From: Diplonema papillatum
Taxonomy: Eukaryota > Euglenozoa > Diplonemea > Diplonemida > Diplonemidae
DNA: 64,000 nucleotides
Assembly: GCA_030068145.1 (NCBI GenBank)
Contig: JAPJBO010000247.1
Location: 62,001-126,000 of the forward strand
Direction of reading: 5' to 3'
Every line of letters begins with the position of its first letter. The stretch's first letter is position 1. This document shows positions 1-10,488 of this stretch, in pieces. The notes under the pieces were generated by a model, which was not told the DNA's origin, ran no database searches, and saw nothing but the letters and a program-made list of their open reading frames with translations. Made by a program: the position numbers and the translations under genes.

Positions 1-97
1 TTGCAATTCAAGTCACTTTGGCCCTTTGGAAAGTTTGGGGTTTTATAATCTTAGAATTTGAGTGGCGTCGGTTCAAACCCGCCTCTCTGGTCTTTGG

Positions 98-275
98 TAT
101 TTGTTGCGACTGTGTGAGAATGGTAGCATTTGTTGCGACTGTGTGAGAATGGTAACATTTGTCGGAGCTTGTGTGAGAATGGTAAAATTTGTTGCGACCG
201 TGTGAGAATGGTAAGGTTTGTTGAAACTTGTGTGAGAACGGTAAAATTTTGTTTTTTTGTGTGAGAATGGTATTT
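98..275. repeat. Degenerate tandem repeat, about 31-bp unit
   Basis: Five to six imperfect copies of a unit containing GTGTGAGAATGGTAA with a TTTGTTGCGAC core. Copies drift towards the right end. No coding function is apparent. From 295 to 335 it is followed by short TAGCTA-rich sequence. Confidence 0.7.
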
Positions 276-330
276 GCCCCGACTTAGCTACAGTAGCTAT
301 TTGGCCAGCTAGCTATTTTTAGCTATCTAT

Positions 331-885
331 ACTATAGCACCCATTCCACGAAAAAGTGTCAGCCCGTTTTGGGTCAAAATTTTGGAATTTTTGAAATTTT
401 TTTTGGGATGGAAAGAGCTATCCCTGGCGATTATGGGCAAGCAATCAGCTCGCGTGGCGACCAAAATCTGGCGTGCAGATGGACAAAAGGTCGGTTTTGG
501 GGCTGTTTCAAAAACCCAAAAAAACGATTTCCGGCGGGAATCGAATCGAACCACCGACCCTCAAACCCCTGTGTGGGTGTGGCAACCTCTGGACCATGGG
601 CTAAAAAATGGCTCTATCGGTTATCGGTTATCGGTACGGTGGATACCTGCCTCGGGTTAGTTCTTGAGAACAGGTGAGGTGGTTCCTTGTGCCTCCCCGT
701 CGCCATCCTTGGCGCGTTGTTTGTTTTCGTGTTCGGTTTCGTTCTTTGTTTTTACAGTCTCACATTGTGGCGGGGGGGTTCAGTGAGCTTTTTACTTTGC
801 CCGCCCTCCCCTACTCCCGGAACTGAACAGAGGGGAAATGGAAATAAGAGGTGGAGAAAAGGAGGTGAAGTCCTAAATATGACGT
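331..885. other. No gene recognised
   Basis: I see no supported gene here. A B-box-like string reading GGTTCGATTC on the minus strand near 545-560 hints at an old tRNA-derived repeat, but no cloverleaf forms. The open frames are short and carry no recognisable domain. Confidence 0.4.
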
Positions 886-919
886 TTGAAACTTTTTTTG
901 CCCATTCTATTTCTATTTC

Positions 920-1128
920 AAACTTTTATACCATTCTATTACTACCCCCAAACTTTTATACCATTCTATTACTACCCCCAAACTTTTATTCCATTCTATT
1001 ACTACCCCCAAACTTTTATACCATTCTATTACTACCCCCAAACTTTTATTCCATTCTATTACTACCCCCAAACTTTTATACCATTCTATTACTACCCCCA
1101 AACTTTTATACCATTCTATTACTATTGC
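920..1128. repeat. 30-bp minisatellite, left arm of foldback unit F1
   Basis: Seven near-identical 30-bp units with core CCATTCTATTACTACCCCC. Single-base variants (TTTTATA or TTTTATT) mostly alternate from unit to unit. The same unit occurs in the opposite orientation at about 2592-2865, so the two arrays form an inverted pair around 1.46 kb of non-repeated DNA. Long open frames through this array come from the 30-bp period being a multiple of three and are not genes. Confidence 0.9.
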
Positions 1129-2591
1129 AACTCTGGAGACTGAATTCACCCATTGCTGGCAGCCCTCGGTACAAAAACAAGTACATGCTTGTCACAAAAG
1201 CCTTGTGCGAGTCTGCCTCTATTCGACTTGGAAGTGAAGTTGCCTCATGATGTAAATGTGTCACATTGTGTGGACCATTACGCGGTATCCAAACATGAAG
1301 GAGACCGGCTTGTAGTATGGTCAAAACTTGAACCCATTACGGTCCCAAAGCTGAACCCCATTCCCAAACTTTGAACCCATTTTGGTGTCACCCAGTGAGT
1401 CGGTCACTGAATTACGTTAGTAGTTGTAAATTTGTTGCATTAGTGTGATTGTCAGGCCTTCGACTACCCTGAGCAACGCACTATGCACACTCCGTGTCTA
1501 CGTCACAGCAGATGGAACGCGTCTGTTACGTCGCCGCGGAGGCGGCCTACGAGTGGGTGTCATTGTGGCCTCCCGGCCGGAGCCATCGTTGGACGACCCT
1601 TCGCTCGTTTCCTCGCGTTTGCGTCGGTTCGCGCGTCGGATGGACGCAGCCGGGGGCTGCGCATTGGGCGGCGTTCGTCGGGCGGGGGTGTTGGCCCGGA
1701 GTTGCGGCGTTGGCAGTTGAGTGCGTCGGCGCCGCCGCGCTGGGGGGGTGCGTGGGACGTTAGTACAGTGCTAGGAACAGTCACCAAGTCCAGGGTGCCC
1801 GACACTTCTACTGTTTTTCCACTTTCCATCCCCAGCCCCGAGAGCCGCGGGCTTTCCAGGGCTGGGTCCCATTGACAGCCTGGGAACCATTCCCGCAGCA
1901 TGTACTACGTGTTGCCCGTAAACGAAACGTAGCCAAGCTCTGCGAGTTGATGTTGCCGACTCAGTTGACATCCTGGCATTCCTGATGACACCTGTTCTGC
2001 GAGAACTCTCAAATGGAATTACCAAAGCCGGTAACCCACATGGAAGGGTTTGTGCTGACTCGCAGGCCCGGGCGGCAGGGTTGTGCAGCAGAGCGCGACT
2101 GCGGTGGGCCAAAGAAACTGACCGATGATTTCTAGCGTTATTTGTGGATTTCACAGCGGCCGGCGACCAGTCTGAGTCGTCGGAGTGGCTGAACGGTCGA
2201 CCAAATCTTCGGTGGAACCCTGGGCCGGGCACAGTCGTAGTGGCTTTTGTTCGGCGATATAGCGTAGACTCCAGAATCCAGCACCGTGCTGCGTGCACGC
2301 GTACTGACTCGTATCTGAGCCTGATTAGCGTCAAACTGCGGAACTACAGGATTGGAGTGGGATTCCCACGGAAGCTCCCTCCACAGGGTGGAGTCGGGGC
2401 AAAACAGAATGTCGGGGTCGTCGACTCCGCAAACGAGAGACCGAAACCACTTAGACTCCGTGCTGGCAGTTTGAGATTTCGTCTTTGCTTAGAAACTTGC
2501 GGCAAAGCAAAAAGGGGCCTCTTTGTTTCGTGCGGTGGGACAACGCTTCAACGTTTTCGGTACTGACGCCAAGTGCTGGGACACCAACCAA
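1129..2591. other. Interior of foldback unit F1
   Basis: Single-copy sequence between the two inverted 30-bp arrays. At 1324-1390 it contains two or three stray copies of the AACCCATTACGG unit that builds the F3 arrays further right, so the families are intermixed. Several frames of 90-190 codons are open on both strands in a GC-rich stretch (about 1500-1760), but none has a recognisable domain and I do not call a gene. Confidence 0.45.
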
Positions 2592-2865
2592 ATGGTACAA
2601 AAATTTGGGGGGGGGATAGAAATAGAATGGTACAAAAGTTTGGGGATAGTAATAGAATGGTATAAAAACTTGGGGATAGTAATAGAATGGTATAAAAGTT
2701 TGGGGGTAGTAATAGAATGGTATAAAAGTTTGGGGATAGTAATAGAATGGTATAAAAGTTTGCGATAGTAATAGAATGGTATAAAAGTTTGGGGATAGTA
2801 ATAGAATGGTATAAAAGTTTGCGATAGTAATAGAATGGTATAAAAGTTTGGGGATAGTAATAGAA
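2592..2865. repeat. 30-bp minisatellite, right arm of foldback unit F1
   Basis: About nine units with core GTAATAGAATGGTATAAAAG, the reverse complement of the array at 920-1128. The first unit is degenerate (a G run and TACAAAAG), and some units carry TTTGCGATAG in place of TTTGGGGATAG. Confidence 0.9.
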
Positions 2866-3143
2866 AGTACTTCGCCTCGGAGAAAAGAGAGATCCGGGGT
2901 GGTCTGCGCGGTGCTGTTTCGCGGCGGCAGTCCGATGCGGGCTTTTCCTGGGTGTCGGTGGGCGTTAGCGTCTTAGTTCGCCGTCCCGACGCCGGCTCCA
3001 GGAGATTGTCTTGTTGGTTGCTAGTGCACTTGTACGTTGTTTCATGCAGTTTTCTATCTGCATCCCGGTGACCGCTCGTTAGCTTGCTTCACCCTTACTT
3101 TGACCTTTCCTATGGTCAGGTGTGCATGCTGTCGGGAGTCAAT

Positions 3144-3412
3144 ACCCAAGATAGTACGGTTTTTCTTAGAGTTGATCAAGATAGTACATGTTTCCTTAGA
3201 GTTACCCATTATAGTACATACCTCTTAGAGTTGATCAAGATAGTACATGTTTCCTTAGAGTTGCCCATTATAGTACATCCCAAGATAGTACGGTTTTTCT
3301 TAGAGTTGATCAAGATAGTACATGTTTCCTTAGAGTTGATCAAGATAGTACATCTTTCCTTAGAGTTGATCAAGATAGTACATGTTTCCTTAGAGTTGTC
3401 CATGATAGTACG
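3144..3412. repeat. About 31-bp minisatellite, left arm of foldback unit F2
   Basis: Eight to nine units alternating between GATCAAGATAGTACATG and CCCATTATAGTACAT forms joined by TTTCCTTAGAGTT. The reverse complement of this unit (ACTATAATGGGCAACTCTAA) forms the array at 4147-4282. Confidence 0.88.
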
Positions 3413-3745
3413 TTTTGCTCTGGTACGGTCTCTTATCCTGTTCTGTCCTGTGGGGCGGAACGAAGCCCGGGCAAAACGAGGCTGGGATAAGGTCCAAAAC
3501 AGTACGTTTCCCGAGTTTGTGCCCAAAAGAGTACTTTGTTCTAACTTGAGTGCGGGTCCAAGTTTTGAGTCCAAGTTGTGTCCAAGTTTCTGCAGAACCA
3601 GGTTCGGTTCGCAAATCCAGACTCTCATCGAATCAAGGACCAAAATGGCAAGGTTTGCTGCCATGCCGATCAAAAACTGAAACACAACAGGCATCAATTC
3701 CCTCAGCCGGGTTTTCCTCGCGTGCAGCACGGTGCACCGCGTTTG
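3413..3745. other. Inner arm sequence of foldback unit F2
   Basis: Between the outer left array and the central 13-bp array. It contains AGTTTGTGCCCAAAA near 3514-3528 and a GTACGTTTCC string near 3503. Both recur in inverted orientation at about 3963-4005, so the inverted symmetry of F2 extends inside the outer arrays. No gene seen. Confidence 0.5.
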
Positions 3746-3955
3746 AGACCCAAGTTTGGGACCCAAGTTTGGGACCCAAGTTTGGGACCCAAGTTTGGGA
3801 CCCAAGTTTGGGACCCAAGTTTGGGACCCAAGTTTGGGACCCAAGTTTGGGACCCAAGTTTGGGACCCAAGTTTGGGACCCAAGTTTGGGACCCAAGTTT
3901 GGGACCCAAGTTTGGGACCCAAGTTTGGGACCCAAGTTTGGGACCCAAGTTTGGA
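3746..3955. repeat. 13-bp minisatellite in the centre of F2
   Basis: About sixteen almost perfect copies of TTTGGGACCCAAG. GGGACCC is itself a short palindrome, so each unit is partly self-complementary. Since 13 is not a multiple of 3, translation in any frame gives a 39-nt, 13-residue repeat, explaining the apparent open frames on both strands. Confidence 0.92.
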
Positions 3956-4146
3956 ACTCAAGTTTTGGGCACAAACTCAGGTCCGAGTCAGGAAACCGTA
4001 CTCTTTTGGTATTTCACCCAACCAGCAGCCCGTGCCTGGACCACGGCTGGGGAAAGGGGGGTCTCTAAAAAAACGAAGAAAAAGCAAAAACTACGGTTTC
4101 TGTGCATTTTTCTTGCATTTCTGGGCCTTCCAGGAGTTTCAAGTGT

Positions 4147-4282
4147 GTGTACTATAATGGGCAACTCTAAGGAAACATGTACTATAATGGGCAACTCTAA
4201 GGAAACATGTACTATCTTGGGTAACTCTAAGAGGTATGTACTATAATGGGTAACTCTAAGAAAGTGTGTACTATAATGGGAA
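4147..4282. repeat. About 31-bp minisatellite, right arm of foldback unit F2
   Basis: Four to five units with core ACTATAATGGGCAACTCTAA, in reverse orientation to the array at 3144-3412. The whole F2 unit spans about 1.14 kb. Confidence 0.88.
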
Positions 4283-4431
4283 ATGACCCTGCTGTCGGTG
4301 CACCGTGCATTCCTCCGACTCGGTCTGAGGGTTGTTGTTGCCAGGCTTGGCGCCTGTGCGTTTGTCTGCGTTCGGTCTCTTCTTTTTTTTCCCTCCCGTT
4401 CTTTTCATTCATAGGCATTGGCCGGGCCAAA

Positions 4432-4750
4432 ACCCATTACAGTATGTTATCCAAACTTTGAACGAATTACAGTATGGTCCGAACTTTGAACCCATTACGG
4501 TATGTCAATCCAAACTTTGAACCCATTACGGTATGGATTTTCAAACTTTGAACGAATTACGGTAGGTTCCAAACTTTGAAACCCATTACGGTATGATCCC
4601 AAACTTTGAACCCATTACGGTATGGTTTTCAAACTTTGAACCCATTACGGTATGGTTTTCAAACTTTGAACCCATTACGGTGAGGTTCCAAATTTGAACC
4701 GATTCCGGCATGATTTCTAAACTTTGACTCTCAAAGTTTGAGCCCATTTC
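4432..4750. repeat. 30-bp minisatellite, left arm of foldback unit F3
   Basis: About ten units built on AAACTTTGAACCCATTACGG followed by a variable TATGG linker. The reverse-complement array lies at 5878-6113. Confidence 0.9.
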
Positions 4751-5877
4751 GGTGTCACTGTCAGGTTATAAGCCCAACACCAACGAGATACGTAGAAGCG
4801 GACGTGGAGAGAGATCATAGATGTGAAGTTGGCGTCGATGGATCCAGTTTGTGTCTTTTGGCACATGCTCGAGGTTGGCTGCTTGCTTTGGACCTCTCGA
4901 TTGCTGAAGGACCTCGCACAGATGCATCCCCAGGGGAAGTGCTCGGGTTTGAAGAAGAGTCGGTGCATGGTTGGGCAACCACCATGGCGGCGCACTCGCC
5001 CCTGATCCGCCCACCCCGGGGTCCGGTCCAATGCCTTCCTTCCCTGTCCAGCCGGTCGGCGGTCCGCCCGGCCCTCCGTCATCAGACTTCATGGGAGGAG
5101 GTCCCGACGAGTCCACTTCCGATTCGGGCTCGTCCGATTGCGAACTAGAGTCGGACTTGGAGTCCTGAAACTTTGTGAAAGGGTTCCAGGGTGAGGTTCA
5201 CGCTCGAGTCGACCCTGTGGCTGAAACGCCGCTGCTACTTCCGGATCCAGACGGCTGCCGCTCGCGGAGTCAGACCGACTGCGAAGTAATGCTGCTCGAA
5301 ATCTGCTCCCTCTGTACGGGGGCACGGAAACCCACGGTTGATTAGCCAACTTTCACTGCTGATCATGAAGTTTACTCATGAAGTTTTACCTTCCTCCTCC
5401 TCATCTCTCTCTTTTCGCCTTCCTGTTGACGCAAGTGATGGACAGAATCATCTGCGAATGGCGCGAACGTTCCACAGCTTCCCAAAACAGCTTCTTCCGG
5501 TCCAATCACAATCCGGACGTGGCCGTAGGTTTCACTGCCTGCTGATCACGAGGTTTACTACAGCTGTAGCAACAGCACACAGCCAACCGTTCACGTGTCA
5601 CAGACTAACGCCGCATCTTTGCGTTGAACGTGGATTTCGGAGGTCGCCGAATTGGAGATGAAAGTGAATCTGTTGCTACTGCGGTGCAGAAGGATGATGA
5701 CTTAGGATCGGCCAACTGAAGACATGGTAGCTGCAACCATCACCCTTAGAGTCTGACTGATCGACCACTGACGTGGCACTGTAGAGTCACCACAGAAGAT
5801 GAATTTGTCGCCCAATTACATGCGTTGTTAACAACTTGCAGACTTCGACTGACAATGGTACCTAAATTGGGCTCAAT
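4751..5877. other. Interior of foldback unit F3
   Basis: Single-copy DNA between inverted arrays. One frame on + at 4971-5168 is coding-like: a Pro/Gly-rich stretch runs into an acidic Ser/Asp/Glu-rich end (DSGSSDCELESDLES). It could be the tail of an element-encoded protein, but no domain is recognisable. The rest shows nothing I can call. Confidence 0.4.
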
Positions 5878-6113
5878 TTTTACACTTGCCGGAATTCGTT
5901 CAAAGTTTGAAAACCATTCCGTAATGGGTTCAAAGTTTGAAAACCATACCGTAATGGGTTTCAAAGTTTGGAACCTACCGTAATTCGTTCAAAGTTTGGA
6001 AAGCCATACCGTAATGGGTTCAAAGTTTGGGACCATACCGTAATGGGTTCAAAGTTTGGATCATGTACCGTAATGGGTTCAAAGTTTGGATAACATACTG
6101 TAATGGGTTTTGG
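5878..6113. repeat. 30-bp minisatellite, right arm of foldback unit F3
   Basis: Seven to eight units with core CCGTAATGGGTTCAAAGTTTG, the reverse complement of the array at 4432-4750. Linkers vary (AAACCATA, GGACCATA, GGATCATGTA) as in the left arm, which argues against recent homogenisation between the two arms. Confidence 0.9.
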
Positions 6114-6191
6114 CCCGCATTGGCCGGTTAGCGGTCTAAGCTGCTGCTGCTGTTGCTGCTTGCGTCTGAGCGTCGATGTGGCGAGTCTTCG

Positions 6192-7232
6192 TCAAGCCCA
6201 GTCGTTCGAGCTTGTTGCGCTGCTTGTTGCGTCGAGGTCCAGCGCGTCGGCAAAGTTGGGCCCTCCTGCCTGCGGCGTTTCGTGCAAGGCGGGGGTTTGG
6301 GGGTCGGGCGGGTCCTCCAGTATCTGGTACCTCGCCACGAGCCCAGCGTCCTGCAGGTAGGCGAGTGCTGCCTCCGGGTGCTCGAAAAGCAGGGGCCAGA
6401 GCATCTTGTGCCTCGAACCTGGCGCCGGTAGCTCCCTCGGGACCTTCGGGTCGGCTTCGAACACCTGCCTCCACATCGGCGCCCTCATGGCGTACCCGAC
6501 TTTGCACTCGAGGAACAGGTGCGTGATCGGGCAGACGGGCGTCGCGTCGCAAAGCTCGCACGGACGGACTCTCTGCCTTTCTTCGGCTGCGAGGTCTTCC
6601 CAGTCTTTGCGGCACCGGTTGTGGAGGAGCTCGTGGTGTCCTGTCCTCAGCTGGCGGATTTCTCGCTCCGCACGCCTCGTGAGGTGCGCTGTTTTGGGCA
6701 CCTTGCGTCCTCGAACGAGTTGCGCATACGGTAGCGGTCCGCCGGGACGGTACGGGGATGCTTTCATCGCTAACTGGGCTCGGCGGACGAAAGTGCCAAG
6801 CGTCAGTGCAGAGCTGATGTTGGTAAAGAACGGTCCGAGAGATGATGCTGCTGCAAGGGAGCTCATCGAGACCGGGAGTAGACTTTGGTGGGCGCAGAAA
6901 CGTCGACGAGCCGCTGGTGACGGCCGGAAGAAAACAGAACCGGCGCCAGATTCCAAGTGGGAAAACCTGGAGGCAGTGAATGCCAGGTTTGCCGCTGACG
7001 GAAAACTTCTCTTCAATAAGGCAGTTTCAGTGTGGACGGCAGTTGAAGAAGAAGAAGTTGAAGAAGTTGAAGAAGTTGAAGAAGAGACAGAGGAAGATTC
7101 GACGTCTTCCAGTTCGTCCTCCTCTTCCTCTTCCCTTTCCTCGTCCTCGTCCTCGTCCTCGTCTAATGAGCAGAGGTGACGCAGAGATAGTTTCTGCAAT
7201 AACAGAGCTCTGTTATTGCAGAAACTAAACAA
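6192..7232 (-). CDS. LINE (non-LTR retrotransposon) ORF2 C-terminal fragment
   Basis: A 346-codon minus-strand frame. Its middle reads ERE-IRQLRTGH, a string typical of the region after the RNase H-like part of LINE ORF2 proteins. It is followed by a CX2CX9HX4C zinc-binding motif (CELC...THLFLEC), the usual C-terminal cysteine/histidine motif of these proteins. The first ~70 residues are low complexity: an acidic Glu/Asp run, then a Ser/Thr run. No reverse transcriptase or endonuclease domain precedes it, so this is a 5'-truncated remnant rather than an autonomous element. The same CX2CX9HX4C spacing is found in the fragment at 28882-29994, suggesting related elements. The frame begins inside the perfect palindrome at 7188-7227, so the annotated start is probably not the original one. 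The family assignment rests on motif pattern only. Confidence 0.6.
   Translation of the reverse strand: MFSFCNNRALLLQKLSLRHLCSLDEDEDEDEEREEEEEDELEDVESSSVSSSTSSTSSTSSSSTAVHTETALLKRSFPSAANLAFTASRFSHLESGAGSVFFRPSPAARRRFCAHQSLLPVSMSSLAAASSLGPFFTNISSALTLGTFVRRAQLAMKASPYRPGGPLPYAQLVRGRKVPKTAHLTRRAEREIRQLRTGHHELLHNRCRKDWEDLAAEERQRVRPCELCDATPVCPITHLFLECKVGYAMRAPMWRQVFEADPKVPRELPAPGSRHKMLWPLLFEHPEAALAYLQDAGLVARYQILEDPPDPQTPALHETPQAGGPNFADALDLDATSSATSSNDWA
7188..7227. repeat. Perfect 40-bp palindrome
   Basis: TAGTTTCTGCAATAACAGAG is followed immediately by its exact reverse complement, with no loop. It lies at the 5' edge of the LINE-like frame read on the minus strand. Confidence 0.95.
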
Positions 7233-8136
7233 ATGATTTTGCTAGCGTATTCTGGAGGAAACTAGCTTCACGATCACGTACTAACCGCGGCATACTTTTT
7301 GTGCAAGCCCGACGCTGGGAGACAGTCTCGTCTGATGACGCAGAAGCCTTCGTGCTCTCGCCGTTTTTTTCTTAGCTCTTCAGCAAGGTGCAATAAGACC
7401 ATCCTGTACAGGCATGGAACGACCAAACACATCCACCTCCCCGATGGTGCAGATGAGCTTAATCTGCAACCAACCGAGCTACACCAGTGAGCCTTGGCCA
7501 GTGGCGAACGAGGGCGGCAGGCTCGTCTACAACGTGTGTCTGAATCCTTCATGAGGTAGAGCCGATGAACATGCATGAGCTTCGAGTATTGTCTGCGAGG
7601 TGTCGGTACAGAGCATACCTTTCTGCAAAAACCTAGAGAAAAGTCAATATCGAAAGCCCTGGTGAAGTTCAGACGTGCTAATGGCTCGTCTCGTCAAGCG
7701 AAGGACATTTCGTACCATCTAACAGCTGGCCAAACGGCTAACAGGACAATTCTGCCGGAAATCTCAGCTAGCTTGCCAAGCCAGCATTCCTTCTACCGTG
7801 CGCCGGATGGAGCCCTCCCGACTTCCCCTGTCACACAGCATCACGCGGCGTAAAAAGACCAATATCGACCGTCACACAGCATCGCACGACGTAAACAGGC
7901 CAAATTCGACCATCACGAACCGCCAAATTCGACCGTCACACAGTGTAAGGCCACCTGTTTGTTGTGTACCGTACCGTGCCCCGGGGGGGCTGCCCCCCGG
8001 ACCCCCCATGCAAACAGTTTGATTTACCGTACCGTTCGGCGGGGGGTGAAGCTCGGGCCCGGAGTCGTGCGGGTAGGGCCATGTACTTGCATTTTTACTG
8101 AAACCTACCTACCGGTAGAACCTAACGGCCAAGGTG
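7233..8136. other. No gene recognised; short tandem motifs
   Basis: No supported gene. Between about 7838 and 7950 a CGACCGTCACACAGCAT motif recurs every 40-50 bp in degenerate form. At about 7978-8010 a G/C run (GGGGGGGCTGCCCCCCGG) is close to self-complementary. Confidence 0.4.
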
Positions 8137-9826
8137 GTCTGTAGGGAAAAAGTCAGCGAAAAAAATTTTTTTGAGTGCCGGAATGACCTAAAAAACGCGC
8201 TTCGTAAAATTTTTTTTCGCCCCAATTTCCCAGAGGGTTTTGACCATATCACCTTAGAGAATCTGGTGACCACTCAAAAAAAACCTAAAACCCCTGCTTG
8301 GCCCTTGGCCCAGAGGCCCAGATCTTATGTTCCACCCTGGGTAGCACGGTGTGAACCTCATGCTGATCATCTGCCTGAAAAAAAAATCCCGGAAAACTGT
8401 GGAAAACGGCACAAAATCCGAGAAAATAGTCGGAATAGCGACATTTCCGTTGAAAATGCTCAGTCAGCTATTTTAGCAATTTTAGCTATTTTCAGCTATA
8501 GCTAGCTAGCTGTAGCTAGCTTTCAGCTAGCTATAGCTAAGTCTCACACTGCCTGGGGGTCAGATTTTAGGCTATATCGAGTGTAGAAAAAGGTGCCGAT
8601 ACATGCCAGGGATAGCTCTTTCCGTCCCGCAACGTTTTTGCCAAATTTCCTCCATTGTTAACCCCCAAGTGCCTCCCCCCCAGTAGTAGCTGCCTGAACC
8701 CAACCGTCCAAATTCAATTTCAATTTTAACAGGTGGCCCAAAACCCAAAACCAGTATAATATTGTATTTGACTATGTGTCGAAATTCGGACTTTTTTGAA
8801 AACCCGGTTTTCTCTATCCTCCCCCAGCAAATACAATATTATACCTATCCCCCCCAGTAGCCGAACCCCCGTTTTTGACATTTCTTCGAGACAAACAGTG
8901 CCCCACATAGCTTCCCTTTGACAAACTTGAGTCTCGAAACTTGAGTTCCCAAGATCGACCGGCGATCACAAGCAAAAGCGCCGTTCCGGTAAGGCAACCA
9001 ACAACCACAGCCGCGAGCAGTACGGCAGGTGGTGGCGAGGGTCGAAGGCAGAAGCAATGCGACGAAGGGCTGCGGAACATCGGGCGTGAAATCGAAAAGC
9101 TGCTTTAGAGCCCGCAGTCTCGGCTCCTCACGAACGGGGTGCTGTTATTATGCTACTGGCTGCCCGTTACAAGAGCCCGAAGAGGCCGCAGGAAAGTCTC
9201 GAACCTTCGCACGTCGGACCACCCAACGGGAAGATCTCGCAATCCGCATTTAGCTGTGTGGAGTGCCGGACAACGAACTGTGCCGCCGGCACACGGCGTC
9301 CGGTCATGACATGGTCATGACGTCTCACCTGGTGTGCGGTCATTTTTTGACTGGTCGATCTGAAATGGCGCTTCTTGATCACGACTTTCTCGGTCGGTCC
9401 GCTTTTTTAAACCATACAGTGGCATACTTGAACTTCTTAGCGCGAGAGGGAGAGGAAAAGAAGAGCTTCGTGAACGAAGTGAGTGAAGTTCTGACGAAAT
9501 CATACCTATGAGGGCGGATTTGTCGTGCGGAGGTGGACCTGTTGGTCAAGTACGAACAAGCAGGGGCAACCAGCAACATCTCTCCCGAATTTTGTCTTGT
9601 TCGACACAAGTAGCACAGTCTAGTGCTCTAATACGCGTAGCTCGGTTCGCCGTTTGACCTTGTTAGCACAATTGCGTGCGGCAAAGTTCGATATAGCAGC
9701 AACGCGACCGCCCGAAGTAACGAGTTCAGAATAGAGCATCCCATGAAAGGACGCCCAGAAGAGCACATGAACGCGAGCAAGCTAGCCCTGCGCTAGCTTC
9801 GTACTAACAATCGGGGCTTACCCCAA
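8137..9826. other. No gene recognised; TAGCTA-rich patch
   Basis: AT-rich sequence with a TAGCTA-rich patch at 8465-8540, resembling the one at 295-335. A hairpin lies at 8754-8844. From about 8900 to 9826 the composition is mixed, with frames under 90 codons and no recognisable domain. Confidence 0.4.
8754..8844. repeat. Inverted repeat with 17-bp perfect arms
   Basis: GTATAATATTGTATTTG at 8754-8770 pairs exactly with CAAATACAATATTATAC at 8828-8844 across a 57-nt loop. A related AAATACAAT...TATAATATT string occurs near 12180-12200. It may be a decayed terminal inverted repeat; no element could be delimited. Confidence 0.7.
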
Positions 9827-9834
9827 ATGTCAAT

Positions 9835-9997
9835 CCGCAGCCATGACCTTCTGCTCACAGGCGAAACCAACGAAATGGGTGCGGAAGAAGAAGAAAGTCG
9901 GCATTTCCTGCGGACGCAGCGTCGGCATCATCTGGTAGCTCCGTTGGTGTCCAGCGGGGCAGAGGCAGGGTCGCGCAGTCCGCTCGCGAATACAGCC
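9835..9997 (+). pseudogene. Truncated copy of RRM gene exon 1 5' end
   Basis: The stretch around the start codon at 9875 (ATGGGTGCGGAAG) and a GTAGCTCCGTTGGTGTCCAGCG block near 9938-9960 match the start-codon region and the GTGGCCCCGTTGGTGCCCGGCG block of the genuine exon at 10489. Intervening sequence has diverged and the RRM core is missing. It lies directly upstream of its parent and runs into a 69-bp tandem repeat. Confidence 0.55.
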
Positions 9998-10150
9998 GGG
10001 GTGTCTTCGCCCGACGAGCAAAATCCTGACAGTGCCAGCATGTGTGGGCTTTCCTAGAGTTCCGGTGGGGTGTCTTCGCCCGACGAGCAAAATCCGGACA
10101 GTGCCAGCATGTGTGGGCTTTCCTAGAGTTCCGGTGGGGTGTCTTCCCCT
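9998..10150. repeat. 69-bp tandem duplication
   Basis: Two almost identical 69-bp units (one C/G difference seen) plus the start of a third, beginning GGGGTGTCTTCGCCCGACGAG. It sits between the broken exon copy at 9835 and the genuine RRM exon 1. Confidence 0.9.
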
Positions 10151-10371
10151 CGCGACGGTTCTCAGCTAGGGAGCCTTTGAACGAAAAGGCGCGCACGCGC
10201 AGCAGCGTTGTCCGCCTCCTCTAATTGGACTCAATCGCGCCGTTGCGGAAATATGTTGATTGACGCTGAGTGACTAAGCCGCACCAACGAAACCTAAGCG
10301 ACCCGTAAACTATCCCCTGCAGGCTTTTCAGGCTCCGGTCCAAATGACAACATATAGCCGTGGTCTTCTTT

Positions 10372-10382
10372 TCTTTATAAAT
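10372..10382 (+). promoter_or_regulatory. Possible TATA-like box of the RRM gene
   Basis: TTCTTTATAAA lies about 110 bp upstream of the chosen start codon at 10489. It is the only TATA-like string in the immediate upstream region. It is suggestive only, since many protist promoters lack TATA boxes. Confidence 0.25.
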
Positions 10383-10488
10383 GCCGCACACGCACAAACA
10401 TGGAGTTCTGGTCCCTGTGTCGTGCTTTTCGGCTGATTTTGATCGATGTACAGATTCCGGTCCTGAAAGAAAACAAAGAACCAACCAA

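Noticed and set aside
920..1128. CRISPR-like arrays
   Set aside because: The tandem arrays here and elsewhere have no unique spacers between repeats, and the genome is eukaryotic with introns.
886..1143. Long repetitive open frames through the minisatellites (also 3703-3961, 21619-22293, 26858-27079, 42490-43214, 62754-63050)
   Set aside because: They follow from repeat periods that are multiples of three or from stop-free unit sequence in several frames at once. None has an independent domain, apart from the linker in retroelement B.
6406..7179. 257-codon + frame over the LINE fragment
   Set aside because: The minus strand carries the LINE zinc motif; the + frame ends in a Ser run that is the complement of the acidic codons.
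295..8600. An element bounded by the TAGCTA-rich patches at 295-335 and 8465-8540 and the shared GGAAAGAGCTATCCCTGG string
   Set aside because: The patches lie in the same orientation and the shared string in the opposite one; the arrangement is neither a clean direct nor a clean inverted repeat.
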